A DNA stretch of 64,000 bases, taken from NCBI RefSeq assembly GCF_014696105.1, contig NZ_JACJPO010000011.1:1-64000 (forward strand), in the 5' to 3' direction. This DNA is from Microcoleus sp. FACHB-1515. GTDB taxonomy: Bacteria; Cyanobacteriota; Cyanobacteriia; Elainellales; Elainellaceae. Position numbers and translations under genes: made by a program. This document shows, piece by piece, positions 42,938 through 52,503 of this stretch; within the stretch, counting starts at the first letter, position 1, and each line of letters opens with the position of its first letter. A model generated the notes under the pieces. That model had not been told where the DNA came from. It did not search any database and saw only the letters and a list, made by a program, of their open reading frames with translations.

Positions 42938-45900
42938 TCATTTCGGCGCGATCGGAATTCCGATCGCAAACTTGGTTCCTTCCCCGATCGTCGATCGACA
43001 CTCGATCGAGCCGCCGTGTCTTTCGGTGATGATTTGGTAGCTGATCGACAAGCCCATTCCCGTTCCTTTGCCGATCGGTTTCGTGGTGAAAAACGGATCA
43101 AACAGGCGCGGCAAAATTTCGGGCGGAATGCCCATGCCATTGTCGGCAATTAGAATTTGCACTTCTGTTGCAGTCATCGTGGTTGAAATGGCAATGCGCG
43201 GGGCAGGCTCAGAAGCGTGCAACAGCCGTTCTTCGATCGCGTCGATCGCGTTGCTAATCAAATTCATAAACACCTGATTGAGTTGACTGGCATAGCACTC
43301 AATTTTTGGCAGCGAACCGTACTGCTTGACGACTTCAATCTCGACGCGATTGGGCAGCGCCTTGAGGCGATTTTGCAAAATTACCAGGGTGCTGTCGATG
43401 CCATCGTGCAGATCGACCGCTTTCTTTTCGGCTTCGTCCATGCGCGAGAAATTGCGTAGCGATCGCACAATTGTCTGAATGCGATCGACACCGACATGCA
43501 TCGAACTGAGCAGCTTGGGCAAATCGGCCATCAGAAAATCGAGATCGATCGCGTCGGCTTCTGCCTGCACAGCGGCGATCGGATTGGGGTAGTGCTGCTG
43601 ATAGACTTGCAGCAAGCCAATCAAGCCTTGCATGTAGCTGTTGGCGTGCGTCAAGTTGCCCGCGATGAAGTTGACCGGATTGTTAATTTCATGCGCCACG
43701 CCAGCAACCAACTGACCTAAGCTCGACATTTTTTCGCTTTGAATCAGTTGTGCCTGTGTCTGCTGAAGTTCTTGCAGCGCAAACTCTAGCTGCTCGGCTC
43801 GCTGGCGCAACTGCATTTCCGACTGGCGAATTGCAGTTTCAGCCAGCTTGCGATCGGTAATATCCTGCACCACGCACACCAAACCACCATCTGCGATCGC
43901 CGCCAGCGAAGTTTCTTCAAGAAACGTGCTACCATCGCGCCGCCGACCAATGCTTTCGCCAAGCCAGCGACCTGTCCGCGCAAATACCAGCATAATTTCT
44001 TGCTCAAGGCGCTGCTGCTCTAGTGGGTCATACAAAATGCTCCAGTGCTGCCCAATCAGTTCTTGCGGATGGTCATAGCCGTAGATTTCAGCGTGCGCTT
44101 GATTCATATAGGTGAATCGACCTTCCGCATCACAAAGCGCAATGCCGTTAAGCGATGCTTCGATCGCCGTAAGCTGCCGCTTCAAAATTTCCTCGGTGCG
44201 TTTGCGCTCGGTGATATCTTGGGCAAGCGACGCAAAGCCGAGCAGTTCGCCCTCAGCGGTAATCAGTGGATAGTCGTGCCATTCGCAGATGATTTGCTGG
44301 CCGAATTTGGTTTGATTTTCTCCGACGCTGCGGCGGGACGATCGCTGGTTCAAGACCACTTGCGCGATCGCTTCGTTAACCGCTTCTTGCTGTGAATCAA
44401 TCAGAAAGCCGAGCGATTTGCCGATCGCTTCTTCACGTCGATAGCCGAAAATCTGCTCGGCTGCCGAATTCCACTCGGTCACTTCAAGCTGCGGACTCCA
44501 TTCGATCACGGCCAGCGGCGTTTGCTCAATCAGCAAGGCCAAGCGCTGCTGCGACTCGCGTAAATCCGTTTCGGTTCGCTGATGCTCCTGAATTTCCTGT
44601 TCAAGCTGAATGGTGCGATCGAGAATATGTTCTTCGAGTTCCTCGTTTAACTGATGTAGCGCAGCTTCGGCCTGCTTGCGATCGCTAATGTCCATGATCG
44701 CGCCATCGAGAAACAGCAAGTTGCCCGATTCGTCAAACGTGCCTTGGCCTTTTTCATAGACCCAGCGGATGCTGCCGTCGCGATGCACAATCCGAAATTC
44801 GAGAATGTAGGGTTGTTGAATCGCCAGCGCTTGATAAACGGCTAGCTCGACGACTGGGCGATCGTCCGGATGAATCACACTCTCCCAAGAGCGGACGGAA
44901 TTGCCAATAAATTCCGCAGCCGGATAGCCCGTCAGTTCTTCACAGAAATCGCTGACAAAAATTTGCGTCCAGTCCTGATCGCACAGGCAGCGGTAGATTG
45001 TGGCAGGCAAGTTGCTCGTCAAGCTGCGAAACTGTGCTTCGCTGTGCTGCAAAGCGGCTTCTGCGCGTTTGCGATCGCTAATATCCAGCATTGCGCCCGT
45101 CAAATACAGCAGATCGCCAGACGGGTCAAACTTTCCTTGACCTTTTTCATAGATCCAGCGGATGCTGCCGTCGCGGTGCAGAATGCGATATTCGATCTCA
45201 AACGGCTGGTGGAGGGCGATCGCTGCCTCAACGGTGTGCCGTACTCTATCTCGATCGTCAAGATGGGTGATGCTCTCCCACGTCCTGACCCGATGCGCCA
45301 TGAAGTCTAAAGTGGGATAGCCTGTGAGTACCTCACAGAAATCGCTGATGTACTCCATCGTCCAGTCTGCATCATTCAAGCTGCGGTAGATGGCGATCGG
45401 CACATTCATCGTCAGCGTGCGAAAGCGCTCTTCGCTGTGCTGCAAAGCGGCTTCGATGCGTTTGTGCTCAGTGATGTCTTCGATCGTCACCAAAATGCCT
45501 CGCACTTCGCCCGCCGCATTGCAGAGCGGAATTTTGTTCGCATCCAGCCAAACTTGGCGTCCGTCGGCCTGCTGCTGCCGATCGATCCGGTGCAGTTGCG
45601 GTTGCCTAGTGCAGATTACGTCGCGATCGCCACTGCGATAAAAGTCGGCCTGCTCTGCTGTCCAGGGCAGGTCATCATCTGTTCTTCCGACAATTTCAGA
45701 CGGAGATACCAAGCCTGCTACTGTTGCCGCTGCTCGATTGCAGCCTTGATAAACGCCGTTGTGGTCTTTCCACCAAATCGTTTGTGGAATATTGTCGATC
45801 ACCAGTTGAAAGCGCTGCTGAGCGGCCTGCAAATCTTGCTCCATCTGCTTTGAGGTCGTCACATCGCGCAGGACGGCCACCAAAAACGCATTGCCCGCTT

Positions 45901-46276
45901 CATCGTGGAGCAGCGATTTTTGCGTGGCGATGCACCGCTGTTCGCCCGTCGCGCTGGTCATCCAAGCTTCAGTTTCGCAAGCCAGCCCCGTTTGAAAGAT
46001 TTGATCGTCTTTTTCCCGCAGGATTTGCGCTTGAGCAGGCGGCCAAAAATCCGCGTCCGTTTTGCGAATCAGGTGCGATCGATCGTGCCCCAGCAGTTGA
46101 CACAGCGCGTCGTTCACAAAGAGCCAGCGATGCTGACGGTCTTGAATCAACACCGGATCGCGAAAGCTGTTGATGATTTGCAGGAGAAACCGAGCAGAGC
46201 GCGTTGGCAGTTCACCATCGTCCAAATCAATCGACTCCGTTGCAGGCGCTGTCTGATTCGTCTGCCTCGATTTCAT
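42938..46276 (-). CDS. Sensor histidine kinase with six PAS domains
   Basis: 1112 aa, no membrane segments, so cytoplasmic. Six PAS/PAC units lie at about 28-145, 155-270, 280-405, 410-545, 575-690 and 700-815; units 3 and 4 (RTLTMNVPIAIYRSL; RSLTSNLPATIYRCL) are clearly a tandem duplication. Then a coiled coil, HisKA with phospho-His in VAHEINNPVNFIAGN (HWE-independent class), and HATPase_c motifs NLISNAIDAI, IADNGMGIPPEILPRLFDPFF and GKGTGMGLSISY. ATG 46276 is used; TTG 46285 would add three residues. Ligands and partner regulator unknown. Confidence 0.92.
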   Translation of the reverse strand: MKSRQTNQTAPATESIDLDDGELPTRSARFLLQIINSFRDPVLIQDRQHRWLFVNDALCQLLGHDRSHLIRKTDADFWPPAQAQILREKDDQIFQTGLACETEAWMTSATGEQRCIATQKSLLHDEAGNAFLVAVLRDVTTSKQMEQDLQAAQQRFQLVIDNIPQTIWWKDHNGVYQGCNRAAATVAGLVSPSEIVGRTDDDLPWTAEQADFYRSGDRDVICTRQPQLHRIDRQQQADGRQVWLDANKIPLCNAAGEVRGILVTIEDITEHKRIEAALQHSEERFRTLTMNVPIAIYRSLNDADWTMEYISDFCEVLTGYPTLDFMAHRVRTWESITHLDDRDRVRHTVEAAIALHQPFEIEYRILHRDGSIRWIYEKGQGKFDPSGDLLYLTGAMLDISDRKRAEAALQHSEAQFRSLTSNLPATIYRCLCDQDWTQIFVSDFCEELTGYPAAEFIGNSVRSWESVIHPDDRPVVELAVYQALAIQQPYILEFRIVHRDGSIRWVYEKGQGTFDESGNLLFLDGAIMDISDRKQAEAALHQLNEELEEHILDRTIQLEQEIQEHQRTETDLRESQQRLALLIEQTPLAVIEWSPQLEVTEWNSAAEQIFGYRREEAIGKSLGFLIDSQQEAVNEAIAQVVLNQRSSRRSVGENQTKFGQQIICEWHDYPLITAEGELLGFASLAQDITERKRTEEILKRQLTAIEASLNGIALCDAEGRFTYMNQAHAEIYGYDHPQELIGQHWSILYDPLEQQRLEQEIMLVFARTGRWLGESIGRRRDGSTFLEETSLAAIADGGLVCVVQDITDRKLAETAIRQSEMQLRQRAEQLEFALQELQQTQAQLIQSEKMSSLGQLVAGVAHEINNPVNFIAGNLTHANSYMQGLIGLLQVYQQHYPNPIAAVQAEADAIDLDFLMADLPKLLSSMHVGVDRIQTIVRSLRNFSRMDEAEKKAVDLHDGIDSTLVILQNRLKALPNRVEIEVVKQYGSLPKIECYASQLNQVFMNLISNAIDAIEERLLHASEPAPRIAISTTMTATEVQILIADNGMGIPPEILPRLFDPFFTTKPIGKGTGMGLSISYQIITERHGGSIECRSTIGEGTKFAIGIPIAPK

Positions 46277-46344
46277 AGGGGCCAAGAGTAACGAAATGTT
46301 TCTTCTAGTTTGCCCACAGATGAAGGATTGAGCAACGATCGCGC

Positions 46345-47148
46345 TTACTGCCCGAGTCGTCGCTGCTCACTGCGATAGCGAATATATTCCGACGCAAACG
46401 CCAATGCGCCCGACGCCAAAATCAGCACAACGCTGAGCGCATTCATGTCTGGCTTGACTCCGGTGCGAACGCGGCTAAAGATTTCCATCGGCAAAGTCGT
46501 CGCGCCGCCGCCCGCCGTAAAGCTGGAAATCAAAAAGTCATCCATGCTCAACACAAAGGCCAGCAGGCAACCAGAGACGATCGCAGGGGCAATTTCCGGC
46601 AGCAGCACTTTGATGAACGCCTGAAACGGATTTGCGCCCAAGTCGAGCGCGGCTTCTTCCAAATGCGGATTCAGGCCGGATAAGCGAGTGGAAACGACGA
46701 TCGCAATGTACGCCAAACAAAACACAATATGCGCTGCAATAATTGTCCAGATGCTCAAGGCAAGACCGACCGAGGCGAGAAACACCAGCGTCGCAACGGC
46801 GATCGCAATGTCGGGAATAATCAGCGGCAAATACGACACGCCGCGATACAAACTTTTGCCCGGAAACCGAAATTTCGCCAGCCCAACCGCCATCATTGTG
46901 CCCAGCACCGCCGACACCACCACAGCCGTAAACGCCACCGTCAAGCTGTCTTTCAAGGCCGACAAAATCCGCTGGTCTTGAATCATGCTGGCATACCAGC
47001 GCAAACTGAAGCCTTCCCATCCGGCACTGTAGCGCGAGGCATTGAAGCTATAGAACGCCAGCACCAAGATCGGCAGGTACATGAAGCCGAACATGAGCCA
47101 GGTGAACAGGGTTTGCCAAGAAGGAAGCGATCGCGTCGATTGAGTCAT
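46345..47148 (-). CDS. potC: Polyamine-type ABC transporter permease
   Basis: 267 aa, six membrane helices. Spermidine/putrescine-type (PotC) permease. Seen: FTWLMFGFMYLPILVLAFYSFN and the EAA loop EEAALDLGANPFQAFIKVLLPEIAP. Last gene of potD-potB-potC with an 18-bp gap after potB. The ATPase (PotA) is not encoded here. Spermidine and putrescine are the usual substrates; other cations are possible. Confidence 0.88.
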   Translation of the reverse strand: MTQSTRSLPSWQTLFTWLMFGFMYLPILVLAFYSFNASRYSAGWEGFSLRWYASMIQDQRILSALKDSLTVAFTAVVVSAVLGTMMAVGLAKFRFPGKSLYRGVSYLPLIIPDIAIAVATLVFLASVGLALSIWTIIAAHIVFCLAYIAIVVSTRLSGLNPHLEEAALDLGANPFQAFIKVLLPEIAPAIVSGCLLAFVLSMDDFLISSFTAGGGATTLPMEIFSRVRTGVKPDMNALSVVLILASGALAFASEYIRYRSEQRRLGQ

Positions 47149-47166
47149 CAGTTCAAACTCGTTTAA

Positions 47167-48078
47167 CTAGTAGCTTTCGATGTCGCGATCGCCATAGCGC
47201 AACAGCAGCGCGATCGCCAAACTCACAGCGAGAATCAAAATCATGCTCAGCGCGGAGCCAAAGCCCCAGTTGCGCGTAGCTCCGAGGAACTGGTTGTAGA
47301 TTAAGCGGGCGATCGTCATGCTGGATGCGCCGCCCAGCAGTTCTGGCGCGACAAAATCACCCAGGCTGATGATGAAGACCAACAGGCTGCCTGCGGCGAT
47401 TCCCGGTAAGGTTTGCGGGACGGTGACTTTCAGGAAAGCTTGACGGGCATTTGCGCCCAAATCCGCAGCGGCTTCGAGCAGGCGGCGATCGAGTTTTTCC
47501 AGCGAGGCATACAAAATCAGCACCATGTAGGGCAAAAAGCTGTAGCTCAAGCCGATGATTACGGCTGTGCCCGTGTTGAGCAGTGATTGTGGCGGCAGAC
47601 CGATCGCGCCGAGGAACGAATTCAATACGCCTGTCGGTCGCAAAATCGTAATCCAGGCGTAGTCGCGCAGCAGCGAGGATGTCCACAGCGGCAGCACAAA
47701 CGCAACCAGCAGCAGATTTCGCCAGCGCGGAGGCGAAAGCAAAGCGATCCAGTAGGCAACGGGAAAGCCCAGCAGCAGACAAATAATCGTCGTGCCGATC
47801 GCGAAGTAGAGCGATCGCCCCATGACGCGCAAATTAATCGGGTCGAAAATTCTCAGGAAGTTTCCCAAGCCGTATGCACCGGGAATTTCACCGGGACGCA
47901 AACCGGGGATCAAGCTGATGTTGAGGATCATCAGCGTGGGGATCACCAGCAGCAGAAAAAGCCAAACCCCAGCCGGAGCCAGCAGCAACAGCGGCTGAAC
48001 CAGGCGCGAAAGGCGATTGGCGATCGACGGTGAACTCGTTTGAACCGGAGTCGAAGCGGAAGGAGAAGAAGCGGCCAT
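47167..48078 (-). CDS. potB: Polyamine-type ABC transporter permease
   Basis: 303 aa, six helices. PotB-type. Seen: LLLLAPAGVWLFLLLVIPTLM, PGAYGLGNFLRIFDPINLRV, EAAADLGANARQAFLKVTVPQ (EAA motif) and SMTIARLIYNQFLGATRNWG. An 18-bp gap before potC and an 18-bp gap after potD. Confidence 0.9.
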   Translation of the reverse strand: MAASSPSASTPVQTSSPSIANRLSRLVQPLLLLAPAGVWLFLLLVIPTLMILNISLIPGLRPGEIPGAYGLGNFLRIFDPINLRVMGRSLYFAIGTTIICLLLGFPVAYWIALLSPPRWRNLLLVAFVLPLWTSSLLRDYAWITILRPTGVLNSFLGAIGLPPQSLLNTGTAVIIGLSYSFLPYMVLILYASLEKLDRRLLEAAADLGANARQAFLKVTVPQTLPGIAAGSLLVFIISLGDFVAPELLGGASSMTIARLIYNQFLGATRNWGFGSALSMILILAVSLAIALLLRYGDRDIESY

Positions 48079-48096
48079 AGCTGATACGCGATGAGA

Positions 48097-49209
48097 TTAT
48101 GCGCTGGTGATCTGTGTCCAATAGCGATCGTACAGTTCGGTCGCCGCTCCCACCGGGGCGATTCCTTCACATTTTGCCAAAACTTCAGCAGGCGGAAACA
48201 GATTTTCGTTGTTTCTCAATTCAGGACTGAGCAGATCGATCGCCGCTCGATTTGGCGTGGCAAACTTGAGGCGATCGACCGCACGAGCCGCATTTTCCGG
48301 CTTCAGCAGAAAATTCATCCAGGCATAAGCGCCTTCGGGATTCGGCGCGGTTTTGGGGATCACCATCGTATCCGTCCACAGCGAAGAACCGCTGGCCGGA
48401 ATCACATATTCGATGTCGGGCGCTTCGCTTTGTAGATCGATCGCATCGCTGGAATAGCCCATTGCGATCAGCAAATCTCCGGTCACAAGCTGGTCGCGCC
48501 AGCCGTCTGTCGTAAACGAGGCGATCGCAGGCTTGAGTTCGCGCAAACGGTTGTAGGCGGCTTCAATTTCAGTGGGATCGGTCGAGTTGTACGAAAAGCC
48601 GAGCGACTTGAGAACCGCGCCCATCACTTCGCGCACGTCGTTGAACAGCGTCATCCGCCCGTTTAGCCGACTTTGGTTTTCCCACAGAAAATCCCAGTCG
48701 GCAGGAGCAGGGTTGAGGCGCGATCGACTGAACACTAAGCCCGTTGTGCCCCAAGTGGTCGGAACGCTGTGGGCGTTGTTCGGGTCATAAACCGGATTTC
48801 GCCATTGCTCCAGCAGGTTATCAAGTCCTTCTAGCTTGGATTTGTCCAGTTCGGTGAGCAGATCGAGTTCGATCATCTGCTGCACCATGTAGTCAGACGG
48901 GTAGATGATGCTGTAGGCCGCGCCGCCTCCGGCCTGCACACGGGCAAGCATCGTTTCGTTTGAGTCGAAGACATCTGCCACGACGCGAATTCCAGTTTCC
49001 TCCGTAAAGCTGCTCAGCAGTTCATCGTCAAAATAGTTTGACCACGAGTAGATGCTCAGCGAATTTTGGCCGGAACTGCCGCCGCCAGAGTTGTCGGAGC
49101 CAGTATCGGCAATTTGAGGCCGACAGGCCAGCGCCACGCCGGACAAAGCCGCTGCCGAAAATTGCAGAAAACGGCGTCGGGTCGAAGGCGATCGAGAAAG
49201 TGCGTTCAT
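48097..49209 (-). CDS. potD: Polyamine-type substrate-binding protein (Tat/lipoprotein)
   Basis: 370 aa. Signal STRRRFLQFSAAALSGVALAC has both a twin-arginine motif and a lipobox ALAC, so a Tat-exported lipoprotein is inferred. The mature part has SIYSWSNYFDDELLSSFTEE and VPTTWGTTGLVFSRSRLNP, the PotD/PotF fold. Starts the operon potD-potB-potC. No substrate-specific residues can be judged with certainty. Confidence 0.88.
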   Translation of the reverse strand: MNALSRSPSTRRRFLQFSAAALSGVALACRPQIADTGSDNSGGGSSGQNSLSIYSWSNYFDDELLSSFTEETGIRVVADVFDSNETMLARVQAGGGAAYSIIYPSDYMVQQMIELDLLTELDKSKLEGLDNLLEQWRNPVYDPNNAHSVPTTWGTTGLVFSRSRLNPAPADWDFLWENQSRLNGRMTLFNDVREVMGAVLKSLGFSYNSTDPTEIEAAYNRLRELKPAIASFTTDGWRDQLVTGDLLIAMGYSSDAIDLQSEAPDIEYVIPASGSSLWTDTMVIPKTAPNPEGAYAWMNFLLKPENAARAVDRLKFATPNRAAIDLLSPELRNNENLFPPAEVLAKCEGIAPVGAATELYDRYWTQITSA

Positions 49210-49375
49210 TAGACCATGAAATTTTCTGGACAGACAAATCGAAAGACAAGCGATCGCGCTAGAAATTTCCCAGAAATTCTAGATGCCCCTACACTATCAC
49301 CTCTGCTCTGGCACAAATCGCGAAAGCCGATCGAAACAGCAGTTGCTCAATTCTAAAAATGCTTAATTCTAAAAA

Positions 49376-50173
49376 TTAAGAGCGCTGAAAGCGGAAGGCT
49401 TCGATCGCTTGTGCAGTCAGAAACAAGCCCAACACGACATAGCTGCCAAACAGAATCAGGCTACTGCTGGAAAAAATCCCTTGTATGAAATTGGTGTAGT
49501 GCTTTACGAGCGTTAAATGACCGATCGCCGCGCCGAAATTGCCGCCGATACTGTTTGCAGTTTGGTCAATGACCCAAAGCAAAAGGACGATCGCAAAGGT
49601 CATCACCGCAGCCAAAATTGTGCTATCCGTCAACGACGAAACAAACATGCCCAGCGACAAAATCGCCGCCGCCAGCAAAATTAATCCCAAGTGCCCCAAC
49701 CAAAAAACAGTCGGTTGAATCGGCGGACTCGAAGCAGAGAGTGCAAACGCTTCAAACGCCATGAATGGCAGCAGCATTGTGATGAAAAATGTCAGAACGG
49801 CGAGCAATTTGCCCAGCGCAACTGCCCAGTTTGTGACGGGAGAAGTTGCTAATAATTCCAGTGTGCCGCGCTTGCGTTCTTCGGTATAAAGTCCCATCGA
49901 CAGCATCGGCAACAGGAACAGGGCGATCGATCCCAATACGCTCAAAAATATACTCAAAAACTGATAGGGCACATCGATCGGTGGGCCACCGCCCTGCTGA
50001 TCTTGCGCGGCAGCTCCGACAATTAAACCTTCTGGCCCCAGCAAAATTAACGTAAAGAAAAAGCCACTCAAAACCCAAAAAATTCCGGCAATCACATAGG
50101 CAAACGGTGAGGCAAAATAGCCCTGTAGCTCTTTGCGATAGATGGCGATAATGTTGGCAAAAATAATTCCCAT
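49376..50173 (-). CDS. ABC-2 type transporter permease
   Basis: 265 aa, six membrane helices. Seen: IYRKELQGYFASPFAYVIAGIF, GLYTEERKRGTLELLATSPV (the conserved EERKRGTLE motif of GldF-like permeases) and LGMFVSSLTDSTILAAVMTF. Pairs with the ATPase gene directly upstream (one base apart). Type resembles GldF/NosY-like exporters; substrate unknown. Confidence 0.88.
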   Translation of the reverse strand: MGIIFANIIAIYRKELQGYFASPFAYVIAGIFWVLSGFFFTLILLGPEGLIVGAAAQDQQGGGPPIDVPYQFLSIFLSVLGSIALFLLPMLSMGLYTEERKRGTLELLATSPVTNWAVALGKLLAVLTFFITMLLPFMAFEAFALSASSPPIQPTVFWLGHLGLILLAAAILSLGMFVSSLTDSTILAAVMTFAIVLLLWVIDQTANSIGGNFGAAIGHLTLVKHYTNFIQGIFSSSSLILFGSYVVLGLFLTAQAIEAFRFQRS

Positions 50174-50174
50174 C

Positions 50175-51176
50175 TTAAGCGGCTCCTTCACGCGGTTCGT
50201 CTGATTCGTTCACATCGGCATCAGCAGGATCGATCGCTTCCTCGGTCGTTAGCTGCAAGAACACATCTTCCAGGCTGACCTGCGATCGCCGCATTTCATA
50301 CAGTCCCAAACCCGACTGAACGATCGCCGTTGAGATCGATCGCCCTGCATCAACGGGAGACTGCGACTCGACGCGAATCCGATAGCGTCCTTCTGGCGCA
50401 TCGGTAAGCCGTAGGGATTCGACCGACTGGACACCTTCGATCGCGCCCAGTCGATTCCGCACGGCCTCAAATTCGCCTTCCACTTCGAGTTCATAGCGCG
50501 TTTTGCCACCCAACTGCGTCACAAGCTGATCGGGCGTATTCGTCGCCACGATCCGCCCTTTGTTGATGATCGCCACGCGGCTACAGGTCATGCTGACTTC
50601 TGGCAGAATATGCGTCGAAAGAATAATCGTGTGATCGCCCGCCAAACTTTTGATCAAGTTCCGTACATCGATAATTTGACGCGGATCAAGCCCGACCGTC
50701 GGTTCATCCAGAATGATCGCGGGCGGGTCATGCACGATCGCCTGAGCGATTCCGACCCGCTGCCGAAAGCCTTTTGAGAGTTTGCGAATCAAGACGCGCC
50801 GTTTTTCTTCCAGGTTGCAGCGCTTGAGAGCAGAGGTGACGCGAGTGGCGCGATCGCCCGCTGAAACGCCTTTGATTCGCGCCACGAAATACAAAAAGCT
50901 TTCGACGCTCATATCGGTATACAGCGGCGGCGTTTCGGGCAGGTAGCCGATCCGCTTCCGCACCGCCATCGAGTCGGTATGCACGTCGTGTCCGGCAATT
51001 CGCGCTGTGCCGCTGTTGGCGGGCAAATACCCGGTCAAAATCCGCATCGTCGTGGTTTTTCCGGCTCCGTTTGGTCCCAGAAATCCCAGAATTTCCCCTG
51101 GTTCAACGGCAAAAGAAACGTCTGCGATCGCCGGAGTGGAAGCGTAAACCTTGGTTAAATTTTCGACTTCGATCAT
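50175..51176 (-). CDS. ABC transporter ATP-binding protein (GldA/Nod-like)
   Basis: 333 aa. Walker A GPNGAGKTTTM, signature region KLSKGFRQRVGIAQAIVHDP, Walker B AIILDEPTVGLDPRQI and H-loop STHILPEV. The LSKGFRQRV variant of the signature is normal for the Nod/GldA subfamily. A C-terminal ~100 residues includes RYELEVEGEF. ATG 51176 (MIEVENLTKVYAS) is chosen over the longer frame. Confidence 0.92.
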   Translation of the reverse strand: MIEVENLTKVYASTPAIADVSFAVEPGEILGFLGPNGAGKTTTMRILTGYLPANSGTARIAGHDVHTDSMAVRKRIGYLPETPPLYTDMSVESFLYFVARIKGVSAGDRATRVTSALKRCNLEEKRRVLIRKLSKGFRQRVGIAQAIVHDPPAIILDEPTVGLDPRQIIDVRNLIKSLAGDHTIILSTHILPEVSMTCSRVAIINKGRIVATNTPDQLVTQLGGKTRYELEVEGEFEAVRNRLGAIEGVQSVESLRLTDAPEGRYRIRVESQSPVDAGRSISTAIVQSGLGLYEMRRSQVSLEDVFLQLTTEEAIDPADADVNESDEPREGAA

Positions 51177-51324
51177 ATTTCTCACTTCCGAAGAACGTTT
51201 CCAGGCCAAACTAGCCTACTCAATCGACGACCTTCTGTGTAGCCGCGCTGCCTATTGTAGGCGATCGCGATGGGGCAGGGTTGCCTGAGATAAAATGTTG
51301 GGTAAATTGCGCGATCGCCACGCC

Positions 51325-51903
51325 ATGACAGCCTATACCATCAATTTCAATTCTGTTTTTGAAATGACGGATGAACAGTTCTATCAGCTTTGTAGGGCAA
51401 ATCCTGAAGTCAAATTCGAGCGCAACACTAAAGGAGAGTTGATTATTATGCCTCCAACAGGTGGCGAGACTGGAAAACGCAACGCGAGTTTAACGGCTCG
51501 GTTTGTAATTTGGAATGAACAAAGTAAACTTGGTGTCGTGTTTGATTCTTCCACCTGTTTCAAGCTGCCAACTGGGACAGAGCGATCGCCCGATGTCGCC
51601 TGGATTCGACAAGACCGCTGGGACGCTTTGACGCCCGAACAGAAAGAAAAATTTCCACCGATCGCCCCGGATTTTGTCCTCGAATTACTGTCACCTAGCG
51701 ATCGCTTAAACGACGTTCAAGCCAAACTTAAAGAATACATTGATAGCGGTGTCAAGCTCGGTTGGCTGATCGATCCGCAGACGCAACGAGTAGAAATTCA
51801 TCGCCCGAATGGTGCGACCGAAATATTAGAAAAACCTGCGACACTTTCAGATGAAATTGTTCTTCCGGGATTTGTTCTCAACCTGGAATTTCTGTGGGAT
51901 TAG
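51325..51903 (+). CDS. Uma2-family (DUF820) putative nuclease-fold protein
   Basis: 192 aa. Seen: FEMTDEQFYQLCRANPEVKFE, GELIIMPPTGGETGKRN, SPDVAWIRQDRWDALTPEQK, PDFVLELLSPSDRLNDVQAK and YIDSGVKLGWLIDPQTQRVE. This PD-(D/E)XK-type family is strongly expanded in cyanobacteria; nuclease activity is unproven. ATG 51325 chosen by family start. Confidence 0.88.
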   Translation: MTAYTINFNSVFEMTDEQFYQLCRANPEVKFERNTKGELIIMPPTGGETGKRNASLTARFVIWNEQSKLGVVFDSSTCFKLPTGTERSPDVAWIRQDRWDALTPEQKEKFPPIAPDFVLELLSPSDRLNDVQAKLKEYIDSGVKLGWLIDPQTQRVEIHRPNGATEILEKPATLSDEIVLPGFVLNLEFLWD

Positions 51904-51981
51904 TTTTGTGGAGATAGCAACTTTCGATCGAGATTGGGCAAGATCGCGATTAGCTCGATCGAACCATCAGCATTACAAACC

Positions 51982-52503
51982 ATGAACGGATTGCACTGGC
52001 AGCAACATTGGCGACAGACGAGTTGGCGCGAACCTGCCGAACAGATGACTTCTCGATTGACGCATTCGATCGAGGCGGTTCGCCTGCCCGTGCAAACTTC
52101 GATCGGCAACTGGAGTAGCGGCGTTCAAGGGGCACTGACGCAGCCGATCGCGGATTGGCTTCAGGCGCATCCGCTGTTTGGCTGGGGCGTGGATCATCCG
52201 CTGCTGACGTTGGGACTGCTGTTCGTTGTGCTGCTGCTGCTGAGCGGATTGCTTCAGGCGATCGCTCGGCTCACCGAGCAAATTTGGCTGGGAATTCTGC
52301 GATCGCCCCTGTTGCTGATTCAATGGCTATTTGCGATCGGGCTGCGTGGGCTGAGGCGCAAACCGCCCGCTCAACCGATGCTCACGTCCAAACAGCAACG
52401 CTTGACCGTGATGCTGCAAAAACTAGAAACCATGCAGCAAGCCCAGGAAGAACTGCTCAAAGAAGTCCGCGCCCTGCTCGCTGAGGATTCTCCACACTCA
52501 TGA
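51982..52503 (+). CDS. Hypothetical membrane protein
   Basis: 173 aa. One or two hydrophobic segments at about 68-90 and 104-125 (LLTLGLLFVVLLLLSGLLQA; SPLLLIQWLFAIGL), a polar N-terminus, and a C-terminal coiled coil (LTVMLQKLETMQQAQEELLK). ATG overlaps by four bases with the downstream acetyltransferase, and it starts 78 bp after the Uma2 gene. No family known to me. Short upstream in-frame starts exist. Confidence 0.65.
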   Translation: MNGLHWQQHWRQTSWREPAEQMTSRLTHSIEAVRLPVQTSIGNWSSGVQGALTQPIADWLQAHPLFGWGVDHPLLTLGLLFVVLLLLSGLLQAIARLTEQIWLGILRSPLLLIQWLFAIGLRGLRRKPPAQPMLTSKQQRLTVMLQKLETMQQAQEELLKEVRALLAEDSPHS

